DNA from: a virus
IMG/VR virus record: IMGVR_UViG_3300030329_004783
Coordinates: 1-28,066 of that record
Length of the DNA: 28,066 bases
Strand: one strand, 5' to 3'
The translations under genes and the position numbers were made by a program. The notes under the pieces were generated by a model, which saw only the letters and a list, made by a program, of their open reading frames with translations, ran no database searches and had not been told where the DNA came from. Positions 4,667 through 11,072 of the stretch are shown here, piece by piece (position 1 is the stretch's first letter; the number at the start of each line of letters is the position of its first letter).

Positions 4667-6404
4667 TTTTTAATGCCTCCAGTTCCATTAAAAGCCGTTG
4701 CTTCTTAATATTTATCTCTTGAAGTTTTCTAGCTTTGATTTCCATCTTATCACTTTGGATATAACTTGCAAGATTAGTATTTGGGTATATTTGCCTAAAA
4801 TCAAAGATATTTAATTGGTCTAAATATATGTCTTTTGGCTTATAAAACGCTGTATTTGCGTATGCATTTAATGATGCTTGTTCACTTGTCATAGCTTCCA
4901 TTTTTATGATATTCTTTACGGCTAAATTTTTAGAAATATCTTTAATATCTTTGTCAACTTTATCCATTATTCTGTCAAGATTTTTGACGATAGCTTTTTT
5001 CTGTTGTATCTTTTTTTGTTTGGCAAGCTTCTTAGTCTGAACAGCGGACTTCTTAGGAGTCTCGCTAGTAGATTTCTCTTCTTTAACTTCTTCTTTTTTT
5101 TCTTCATTAGTTTCTTCTACCATTTTAGTAGGTTCTTTTTCAACAGCTTCCTCCTCAGCCATTTCAGTAGTTTCTTCTTCCATTACTTCTTCTTCAACCA
5201 TTTCTTCTGATTCTTCTTCTATCATTTCTTCTTCCATTATTTCTTCTTCTTGTGGAAAACTATGAGACATGGTCTTTGGTTCTTTTTCCATTATTTCTTC
5301 TTCCATTACAGTTTCTTCTTTCATCATTGGTTTTTCTTCAATAATTTCTTCTTCCTCCATAACCATTTCTTCTTCTTGAGATACCATCGGTAAGAAGCTT
5401 GCAATGATTTCCTCTGTTTCTTCATATATTTCCTCCTCTTGTGGCATTATCATTGTAAAAAAAGAAGTGCTTATTTCTTCTTCCATAGGCATTTCTTCCA
5501 TTTCCATAACTATTTCTTCCTCAAATATTTCTTCTTCCATAGGAATTTCTTCCATAATTATAAGCATTGGTTCAAAGGTCATTTCTTCAAATTCTTCTTC
5601 CATAATTTCTTCCATAGGGGGTGCTATAAGTGTAAACTCTTCAAACATTTCTTCAATATATTCAAATGTAAACTCTTCAAATATTTCTTCTTGTAATTCT
5701 TCAAATATTTCACTTATTTCTTCAATAATTTCATTTTCTATAACTGTATTGTCATAAGTCATTGTCAATTTAGCACCTAACAAATTAGGTCCACCTAAAT
5801 TAACTGGAGTAGAATCACCATCTATACCAGTCCAGGTCCAGTCAAATTTATTAGATCCACTACCATTGTATATAACTTGATCTGTGTATTTATGCGCGTT
5901 TGCATAATATCCTGAGTCTGTATTTCTTATTTGGTCCACTTGAGATAATACTTCACCATCAGAGTCTAGTATTTTAACAGTAGTTTTAAATGTATCTCTG
6001 CCTGATTGAGCTTGACCACATGCGCTAGATGATCCAGACCATTCACAGTTTTGAATAACAGTTGTAGAATCTAATGTAACACCATTGTCTAACATTGCCT
6101 GGGTACTGGTTTCATCACCAGTTGTAATATTAACTAATGATCCTTGATAGTTTAACGTTCCCGTACCTGATGATGTACTACCTACTTCTACTTCTTGATA
6201 GTTCCAATTTGAGTTTGTGCATGTAGTATTGACAGATGTAAAAGATGAACAACTTGACTGTACGTTTGGTATTGTAGTGTCTACTGATTGTAGATTAGAC
6301 GCAGAACCAGTGCCATTTGGCAATAAATTACCTGTTGTTATTTCTTCTGCTAAAGTTGTAAGGGTTAACATCGTCAGCAAACTTATTAATACGATAAACC
6401 GCAT
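4653..6404 (-). CDS. Secreted protein with giant Glu-rich region
   Basis: 583 residues. A cleavable signal peptide (MRFIVLISLLTMLTLTTLA) is followed by a Ser/Thr/Gly-rich, probably beta-structured domain (about 20-215) with several cysteines. Next come about 230 residues (216-446) dominated by Glu with regularly spaced Met, Ile and Phe (repeats like EEEIMEEE), then a Lys-rich coiled-coil C-terminal domain (about 450-583) containing a Tyr/Asn/Asp-rich island. An AGGAG box seven bases before ATG 6404 supports the start. The acidic middle could bind cations, mimic nucleic acid, or act as an extended spacer. The upstream partner (6560-7297) is also secreted. No known family; it could be a virion appendage or a periplasmic effector. 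Confidence 0.8.
   Translation of the reverse strand: MRFIVLISLLTMLTLTTLAEEITTGNLLPNGTGSASNLQSVDTTIPNVQSSCSSFTSVNTTCTNSNWNYQEVEVGSTSSGTGTLNYQGSLVNITTGDETSTQAMLDNGVTLDSTTVIQNCEWSGSSSACGQAQSGRDTFKTTVKILDSDGEVLSQVDQIRNTDSGYYANAHKYTDQVIYNGSGSNKFDWTWTGIDGDSTPVNLGGPNLLGAKLTMTYDNTVIENEIIEEISEIFEELQEEIFEEFTFEYIEEMFEEFTLIAPPMEEIMEEEFEEMTFEPMLIIMEEIPMEEEIFEEEIVMEMEEMPMEEEISTSFFTMIMPQEEEIYEETEEIIASFLPMVSQEEEMVMEEEEIIEEKPMMKEETVMEEEIMEKEPKTMSHSFPQEEEIMEEEMIEEESEEMVEEEVMEEETTEMAEEEAVEKEPTKMVEETNEEKKEEVKEEKSTSETPKKSAVQTKKLAKQKKIQQKKAIVKNLDRIMDKVDKDIKDISKNLAVKNIIKMEAMTSEQASLNAYANTAFYKPKDIYLDQLNIFDFRQIYPNTNLASYIQSDKMEIKARKLQEINIKKQRLLMELEALKNEKS
5065..5757 (-). repeat. Low-complexity GAA-rich repeat tract
   Basis: About 690 bases in which the minus strand is a run of GAA/GAG codons broken by ATG, ATT, TTT and CCT. 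It encodes the Glu-rich middle of the 583-residue protein. The plus strand is correspondingly TTC-rich and gives false Ser/Phe-rich open frames. Such tracts expand and contract by slippage, so length differences between related genomes are expected. Confidence 0.8.
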
Positions 6405-6441
6405 ATCCCGCTCCTATCATCATTATTGTTAACCAAATCAT
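6328..6441 (-). CDS. 37-residue single-pass membrane peptide
   Basis: Starts MIWLTIMMIGAGYAVYR, a likely membrane helix, with a polar tail ending FSRRNNNR. ATG 6441 overlaps the stop of the preceding 40-residue gene as ATGA, and the last 77 bases lie over the signal-peptide region of the Glu-rich gene in another frame. The coupling and hydrophobic start argue for a real gene; the overlap argues for caution. The same bases carry the ribosome-binding site of the 583-residue gene, so translation through this ORF could control that gene. Confidence 0.5.
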   Translation of the reverse strand: MIWLTIMMIGAGYAVYRINKFADDVNPYNFSRRNNNR

Positions 6442-6560
6442 TTTTTCCTTTTCATATAATGTTCTGATGGTTCATAATCCCATTTTTTTCCATGATGACC
6501 ACGAACATCTGCCCACCACATTCTTAATCTAACTATCCACTTTCGAACTGGTCTAGGCAT
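6438..6560 (-). CDS. 40-residue basic Trp/His-rich protein
   Basis: The peptide begins MPRPVRKWIVRLRMWWADVR and continues with GHHGKKWDYEPSEHYM and a KRKK end. It is bounded by TAATG at its start (6562-6558) and ATGA at its end, so it is locked between two coupled neighbours. The WADVRGHHGKKWDYEPSEHYM-type core is one I recall from other marine phages, always unassigned. It may be an amphipathic membrane-surface peptide. Confidence that it is a gene is good; function unknown. Confidence 0.75.
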   Translation of the reverse strand: MPRPVRKWIVRLRMWWADVRGHHGKKWDYEPSEHYMKRKK

Positions 6561-7297
6561 TATTTAGGATTACTCCATTCTATTTTCTTTTTAATTTTTT
6601 CTTGTACTTTTTTATCAAAAGTAGTGTTTAGTTCTATTGCTTCAAATTCTTTAGTTATTTTTTCTTGTTCTTTTTCTTGTTCTTTAGCTATTTTTCTAGC
6701 TATTTCTTTTTCTTTTTTCTCTCGCTCCTTCATACGTTTTATATAGATATCGTAATCAGGTCTTTCATGATCATATTTAGACCACAATGCTTTAGCTTCT
6801 TTACCAATTTTACCATCAATTGGACAAGGAGTCCCAGCTTGTATCATTGCCTCAAAAACACGCTCATCTTGGCAGAGAATTGCAACTGCTGCTACTTTCA
6901 TACCAAAGTCTTGAAGTATTCTAGCTAGTTTTAATCTTTCACAATTTTTATCAATAAAATGTTTTCCACCGCTAATACCTAAACCAAATGTTTGTACACC
7001 TAATGATCCACCTACTGCACAAACGTCTTGTGTCATAGAATTATATGAAGGAGCTCCTGCTGTTGGTGGGGAAGATCTTATATCTGAATTTGTAGTATTG
7101 TTAGTTGTAGTTGTAGATTCTGATCCAGATTGATATGTAGTTGTAGCAGTTGATGTGTATCCACCCTCAATTGCTGTATTAGATCCAGAAGTATTTGTTT
7201 GTGTAGAACCTGCGTGTGCTGGTCCTCCACAGAAAGCCAGCAAACATAATAATATAATTAATATCCCTGTTATATGATAATTCATAAATCTATCCAT
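6560..7297 (-). CDS. Secreted conserved phage protein with Thr/Ser-rich leader
   Basis: 245 residues from ATG 7297; the longer frame to 7309 would need a TTG start. A signal peptide ends near GGPAHA, then follow a Ser/Thr/Asn/Gly-rich disordered stretch (about 32-80), a globular core containing GVQTFGLGISGGKHF, DKNCERLKLARILQDFGMK and AVAILCQDERVFEAMIQAGT with several cysteines, and a long Lys/Glu helix at the C terminus. The Thr/Ser-tract plus NCERLKLA core recurs in marine podoviruses and cyanophages as an unassigned protein in my recollection. It heads a set of coupled genes leading into the Glu-rich secreted protein, so the two may work together at the envelope or in the virion. Confidence 0.8.
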   Translation of the reverse strand: MDRFMNYHITGILIILLCLLAFCGGPAHAGSTQTNTSGSNTAIEGGYTSTATTTYQSGSESTTTTNNTTNSDIRSSPPTAGAPSYNSMTQDVCAVGGSLGVQTFGLGISGGKHFIDKNCERLKLARILQDFGMKVAAVAILCQDERVFEAMIQAGTPCPIDGKIGKEAKALWSKYDHERPDYDIYIKRMKEREKKEKEIARKIAKEQEKEQEKITKEFEAIELNTTFDKKVQEKIKKKIEWSNPK

Positions 7298-7299
7298 GA

Positions 7300-7521
7300 T
7301 TACTGACAACTTTCACATTCCCCAGTGTCATCAATAACAAGACCACCATTATTTTCATAAGACATATCAGTGGCCCATTCTTTATGATTTTTGTAAGTTC
7401 TTTTACTATTACACTTACAATTATCACATACACATGCTCCACCTTTATCTAAATTATCTTCAGGTAAATGCATTCCACTATCACAGTGACAATCACACTG
7501 ACAATTTTTACATTTAGCCAT
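7300..7521 (-). CDS. Cys-rich metallothionein-like protein
   Basis: 73 residues from ATG 7521, chosen because a GAGGGG box precedes it; the longer frame to 7578 runs inside the preceding gene. Eleven cysteines are arranged as CKNCQCDCHC (residues 4-13), CVCDNCKC (30-37) and CESC (69-72). CxC and CxxC clusters of this density are typical of metallothioneins and multi-zinc binders. There is no signal peptide, so it is likely cytoplasmic. Its gene overlaps the preceding zinc-motif gene by 8 bases and ends two bases before the secreted-protein start. It may store zinc or copper or compete for host metals; metal binding is inferred from cysteine spacing. Confidence 0.75.
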   Translation of the reverse strand: MAKCKNCQCDCHCDSGMHLPEDNLDKGGACVCDNCKCNSKRTYKNHKEWATDMSYENNGGLVIDDTGECESCQ

Positions 7522-7696
7522 TCGCAGCCCCTCTGCAAGAAGGACATGTTTTTTTATAAGTGTCTGGATGTTTTTCACAAACTACTTTTATTTCTGGCTT
7601 AGGAACATCTTCGTATAATTCCAAATGTGTATCTTTTTCTTCTTTTTGCCAACTAAAAAGCCAACTAACAAGTTTGTCCCATAAATTTTTAATCAT
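7514..7696 (-). CDS. Small Cys/His zinc-motif protein
   Basis: 60 residues from ATG 7696, which has a GAGGAG box seven bases upstream; the frame is open to 7807 but inside the neighbour. The N-terminal part (MIKNLWDKLVSWLFSWQKEE) is amphipathic and could sit on the membrane. The C-terminal part has Cys40, His43 and CPSC (51-54), enough for one zinc ion. Followed directly by the metallothionein-like gene. No known family. Confidence 0.7.
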   Translation of the reverse strand: MIKNLWDKLVSWLFSWQKEEKDTHLELYEDVPKPEIKVVCEKHPDTYKKTCPSCRGAANG

Positions 7697-8339
7697 GTTT
7701 TTTCTCCTCAATTTCGTAAAAGAATCTATCCGTGTCTTCCGTTTTCCATTTACGAGTGTCTTCAACATTCCATTCACTCGTTTGCACTTTCCAGTCAGGA
7801 ATTTCATCCTTAACCGTGAATGATGGTATGTCCCAAATTAATCTATTGTTTGGCTGTGCCGCATAATTGCCGTCATCTAACGCAAGTATGTGTGCGCACT
7901 TATGTTCGTGCGGTATTTCTGAATGATCAGTATCTACTATATTACTCTCTGGGTGCGCCCAGTCAACAGTAAATAAGTATGCTCCAGGATATATTTTTTT
8001 ATCTTTTCCAAAATATTTACCTGATTGTCCGTCTAAAATATCGTAAGAAGTAATAGCAGGATAATAACTAAAACAATTCCATAGCTCCAGCTCATCAAGT
8101 CTACGTTTAGGTACTTCTTTTGGTTTAAAACCTCTTTGAATGAACGCAGATATTGGCAAACGGTAAAAGACTGCACCATTTTCCATAATTGCATGAAAGA
8201 GTATAGGACGCCCTGTAATTGATGTAATACCAAAAATAATACAGTCTTCCACTTCTCCATGATGTTTTTTAAGATCATATAAATATTCTCTTCTTATTTG
8301 AGCATAAGTTACTGGTATGTTTGCATTTAAGTAAGCCAT
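7689..8339 (-). CDS. Conserved phage protein, function unknown
   Basis: 216 residues starting MAYLNANIPVTYAQIRREYL. Recognisable conserved segments are GEVEDCIIFGITSITGRPIL, ENGAVFYRLPISAF, LELWNCFSYYPAIT, GAYLFTVDWAHPESNI and EHKCAHILALDDGNYAAQPN. This family is widespread in cyanophages and marine podoviruses and is unassigned. It appears to be a soluble, mixed alpha/beta protein, with an acidic Trp-rich C terminus (DWKVQTSEWNVEDTRKW). It overlaps the SET gene by 13 bases and the next gene by 8. Confidence 0.85.
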   Translation of the reverse strand: MAYLNANIPVTYAQIRREYLYDLKKHHGEVEDCIIFGITSITGRPILFHAIMENGAVFYRLPISAFIQRGFKPKEVPKRRLDELELWNCFSYYPAITSYDILDGQSGKYFGKDKKIYPGAYLFTVDWAHPESNIVDTDHSEIPHEHKCAHILALDDGNYAAQPNNRLIWDIPSFTVKDEIPDWKVQTSEWNVEDTRKWKTEDTDRFFYEIEEKKHD

Positions 8340-8692
8340 GCCTTTATACTATCATCAAAGTCTTTATAATCCATAACTATTTCGTCACCAATATTAATAT
8401 CTTTAATTGCAAACCCATCATCATTTAAATTAGGATTTTTACTGTGATTTACGTATTTTGAATTATCTATTTGCATAATTAACGTGTCTGGATTTAAATA
8501 TTTTTGATAAGAATGTGTTTGAATAAAATTTGCAAAAGATAGAGGCATTGATGGTAAATTATTTCTATCAAATTCCATTTGAAATTCAGATCTTTCTTCT
8601 TGTATTCTTTGTCCTTTTTTTACGTTTTCTTTTGAAAAGACACCCACTCCATGTATTTTACTTTTATCTAGGTAGGTGTCTATTAAAAACAT
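8327..8692 (-). CDS. SET-domain protein lysine methyltransferase
   Basis: 121 residues, essentially a bare SET domain. Motifs in order: HGVGVFSKENVKKGQ (14-28, SAM-binding N-terminal part), YVNHSKNPNL (80-89; the NHS core of SET enzymes) and GDEIVMDY (102-109, ending in the catalytic-site Tyr). Such enzymes transfer methyl groups from SAM to lysine side chains. There are no pre- or post-SET cysteine clusters. SET proteins of this size are found in bacteria and in phages, with unknown targets; host histone-like or ribosomal proteins and phage virion proteins are all possible. The start overlaps the preceding micro-gene as TAATG. Confidence 0.88.
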   Translation of the reverse strand: MFLIDTYLDKSKIHGVGVFSKENVKKGQRIQEERSEFQMEFDRNNLPSMPLSFANFIQTHSYQKYLNPDTLIMQIDNSKYVNHSKNPNLNDDGFAIKDINIGDEIVMDYKDFDDSIKAWLT

Positions 8693-8790
8693 TACACTAA
8701 AATTATAATGATAACGATAGCAACAGCTACACCGATCTGTACTTTTCTGTCGGATTTAACTTTTGCAATTATTTTGTTTACTATTTCCAT
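8692..8790 (-). CDS. 32-residue single-pass membrane peptide
   Basis: The peptide is MEIVNKIIAKVKSDRK followed by a hydrophobic helix (VQIGVAVAIVIIIILV) running to the last residue. ATG 8790 has a GGAGG box six bases upstream, and the stop overlaps the SET start as TAATG. The gene fills the whole gap between the polymerase and SET genes. A basic N terminus and a hydrophobic C terminus fit a tail-anchored membrane peptide; role unknown. Confidence 0.72.
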   Translation of the reverse strand: MEIVNKIIAKVKSDRKVQIGVAVAIVIIIILV

Positions 8791-8804
8791 AGTTCCCTCC
8801 ATTT

Positions 8805-10649
8805 TTATTTTATTATACCCCAGTTCGGCCCAGATTCATAGTCTACTTTATTAGGAATTTCAAGAGAAACTGCATGTTCCATTATCTCTTTTATCCTATC
8901 TGCATTATTATTAACTGATATATCTAATTCATCATGGACTTGTATGTGTGGAATAATTCCTTCTTTGTGTAAATCTATCATAGACTTCTTTGTCATATCT
9001 GCAGCTGATCCTTGTATCAATCTATTCAAAGCTTTGTATGTGTAAGCACGCTTAATCCCTGGTCCGTGTTCCATGAGTGCTTGATCGTGAGGCAATGCCT
9101 TATGAATACCAAATTGATTGGGTTCCCATAAATGAAACCTGCAAAGTCTACCCAGCAACGTTCTAATCTTACCAGAGTCCTGTGCTCTTCTCATTACAGC
9201 ATCCATAAGTTGTTTAACAAATGGAACTTTGCCATGATACTGTTTAAATAATTCTTCCGCTTTGTCTTTAGATACACCGAGTTCAGCTTGTAATTTATTT
9301 TTACCCATACCATAGAACAGACCAAGGTTTATAGTCTTGGCCTGACTTCTAGGTATCTCTGCCATGTCTGCCACGATGTCGTGAAAATCTGCGTCTCCCT
9401 CATGATACGCATTCAATACTTCGTCCACTCCATAGAGATTCTGTAAAGTTGCATAATGCACTACCAGCCTAGGCTCTTGTTGAGAATAGTCAAAACAACC
9501 CCATGTATGGCCTTCCTCGGGTATAAATAATGACCTAATCCGTGGTCCAAGTTCCTTGTTGCGTGCTGGTATTTGCTGTAAATTTGGATTTGAATAACTA
9601 AATCTTCCAGTTACTGTTCCTCCATTATCTCCTCTTAGTTGGTTAATTTCTGCATGAATTCTACCTTTGAAACTATGTTTTAATATGGTATCAATAAATG
9701 TGGTATGGGCCTTATTTATTTCTCTGGCTCGGGCGATTCTTTTCACTAGTGGGTGGGGGTGATTTTGAAGAAAGTTTTTTGTAAATGATGGAGAATTTGT
9801 TTTTTCGGTTGAGTCATATGGTAGGTTCAGTTTTTGAAAAACTTGCGCGATGGATCTCGCTGCCCATATTTGAACATCTACTTGTGTTTCTTTTTTTACT
9901 AATTGTAATAATTCTTTTTCTTCTTTATTTAGCTCTTCTTTTAATTTTTGAGCTTGTTCTACGTCTACACGAACTCCTAAAAAACGCATATCAACAAGGC
10001 AAGGAAATAATTCAGTCTCTAAATCAAAAATAGATTGTATATCTTGGTGTAAAATTTCTTTTTTAAGTTCTTGCCAAAGTTCTAGTGTAAGTTCAGCGTC
10101 TTTTTCTGCATATGCGCCAACATAAATGGCAGGTAGTTTATACATTTCTGCCTTGGCGTCAACTCCCCAATCACGTGCTGCTGCATATAAATCTGTTTCA
10201 TTCTTTGTCTTTCCAGTGTATCTTTTAGAGCAGTTGTTTAAGTCATAACGCATTTGATTCTCATCAACTAAGGCCGATGCAATCATCGTGTCCACTATTT
10301 TACCGTTAATACTTAAACCTAGGGCCCTAATCCAACAAACGTCATACATGGCGTTGTGAAATATTTTTGTTGCTGGTGTAGATAATACACCTTGAAACCA
10401 TTTCAAGACTTTTTTACGATCCATGTTACCACCACCTTCGTGAGCGATTGGATAATAACCTGACCATCCTTTAACAGCTACAGCTACTCCAGTTATATCT
10501 CCTCGTTTAGTAACTGAACCTGAACCCATTTTTATTAAATCTGGGTCTTTTGTTTCTAAGTCAATTGCTATTTCATCGTGCTTTGATAAATCTGGAAATT
10601 CTGTTGGTGGTAGCCATTCGGTTTGTGGTTTAAAAAGAGGAATTTGCAT
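8805..10649 (-). CDS. polA: Family A DNA polymerase (T7-type)
   Basis: 614 residues; replicates the phage genome. The N-terminal 3'-5' exonuclease has Exo I DLET (30-33), Exo II HNAMYDVCWI and Exo III YAEKDAEL. The polymerase domain has motif A DYSQQEPR (Asp387), motif B RSQAKTINLGLFYG with Leu442 at the position equal to E. coli Phe762, and motif C VHDE (572-574). There is no 5'-nuclease domain, and the size is near that of T7 gp5. I do not see a separable thioredoxin-binding insert without alignment. Leu at the 762 position slows synthesis and raises fidelity in related enzymes. The start overlaps the DUF3310 stop as TAATG. Confidence 0.97.
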   Translation of the reverse strand: MQIPLFKPQTEWLPPTEFPDLSKHDEIAIDLETKDPDLIKMGSGSVTKRGDITGVAVAVKGWSGYYPIAHEGGGNMDRKKVLKWFQGVLSTPATKIFHNAMYDVCWIRALGLSINGKIVDTMIASALVDENQMRYDLNNCSKRYTGKTKNETDLYAAARDWGVDAKAEMYKLPAIYVGAYAEKDAELTLELWQELKKEILHQDIQSIFDLETELFPCLVDMRFLGVRVDVEQAQKLKEELNKEEKELLQLVKKETQVDVQIWAARSIAQVFQKLNLPYDSTEKTNSPSFTKNFLQNHPHPLVKRIARAREINKAHTTFIDTILKHSFKGRIHAEINQLRGDNGGTVTGRFSYSNPNLQQIPARNKELGPRIRSLFIPEEGHTWGCFDYSQQEPRLVVHYATLQNLYGVDEVLNAYHEGDADFHDIVADMAEIPRSQAKTINLGLFYGMGKNKLQAELGVSKDKAEELFKQYHGKVPFVKQLMDAVMRRAQDSGKIRTLLGRLCRFHLWEPNQFGIHKALPHDQALMEHGPGIKRAYTYKALNRLIQGSAADMTKKSMIDLHKEGIIPHIQVHDELDISVNNNADRIKEIMEHAVSLEIPNKVDYESGPNWGIIK

Positions 10650-10915
10650 TACTTAACTATACCCCATGAATTTTTATTTTCTTTTTTTATCTCTTTCACT
10701 TCTTCAGGATAGTCTCTATCGATGGCCATGTCAATATAATGTTTAGCTTTTAATAAATCTTCTTTTTGATTTTTCTGTTTGTGACGACATAAATATTTTA
10801 TAGCATTGCCCTCTGCAAAAGGAATATTATTCCTGTTAATAAATTCTGAAGGCTGAATCGCCATAGATTTATAGTGATCACCACCTACCTGCTTTTTATA
10901 TATTTCATCTTTCAT
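10649..10915 (-). CDS. DUF3310 protein (annotated elsewhere as nucleotide kinase)
   Basis: 88 residues from ATG 10915 (an in-frame GTG at 10921 is possible). The core QVGGDHYKSMAIQPSEFI, then GNAIKYLCRHKQK and DLLKAKHYIDM, is diagnostic of DUF3310. It is a common phage family that is sometimes labelled nucleotide kinase, although no P-loop is present. It is usually found near replication and nucleotide genes, as here beside DNA polymerase. The start overlaps the small basic gene by 11 bases and its stop overlaps the polymerase start. Biochemical role unproven. Confidence 0.9.
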   Translation of the reverse strand: MKDEIYKKQVGGDHYKSMAIQPSEFINRNNIPFAEGNAIKYLCRHKQKNQKEDLLKAKHYIDMAIDRDYPEEVKEIKKENKNSWGIVK

Positions 10916-11072
10916 TAGCACATTCCTTAATTAATTTTTTAATATAATATTCATGTCTTCTTATTTTAACTTCTGGTCTTTGACCATATGCTTTGTCCCA
11001 TGCTTTACCTTTAGGACTTTGTCTCCATTTTTTTCTTGCTCGTTTTCTACTTTCTGCATAAGGATGTGTCAT
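10905..11072 (-). CDS. 55-residue basic protein with QRPEVK motif
   Basis: Starts MTHPYAESRKRARKKW and contains the motif YGQRPEVKIRRHEYYIKK. QRPEVKxRxxEY units are known to me as tandem or single repeats in small phage proteins. Strongly basic, likely helical and nucleic-acid-binding. ATG 11072 overlaps the helicase stop as ATGA. The gene sits exactly between helicase and DUF3310 genes and fills the gap. Function unknown. Confidence 0.75.
   Translation of the reverse strand: MTHPYAESRKRARKKWRQSPKGKAWDKAYGQRPEVKIRRHEYYIKKLIKECANER

Noticed and set aside
4921-4935. TTGACA inside the Glu-rich gene as a promoter
   Set aside because: No -10 box at proper spacing; part of Val-Asp-Lys codons.
5004-5757. 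Plus-strand open frames rich in Ser, Phe and Ile
   Set aside because: They are the antisense of the GAA-rich tract of the secreted Glu-rich gene; low complexity keeps all frames open and they lack ribosome sites.
5065-5757. CRISPR-like array in the repeat tract
   Set aside because: Repeats are degenerate codons of one amino acid with no unique spacers.
8033-8278. Alternative minus-strand frame inside the 216-residue gene
   Set aside because: Fully contained in a conserved phage gene in another frame; hydrophobic shadow.
9785-10033. Plus-strand hydrophobic frame inside the polymerase gene
   Set aside because: Lies wholly antisense to the conserved exonuclease-polymerase linker; no promoter or ribosome site.
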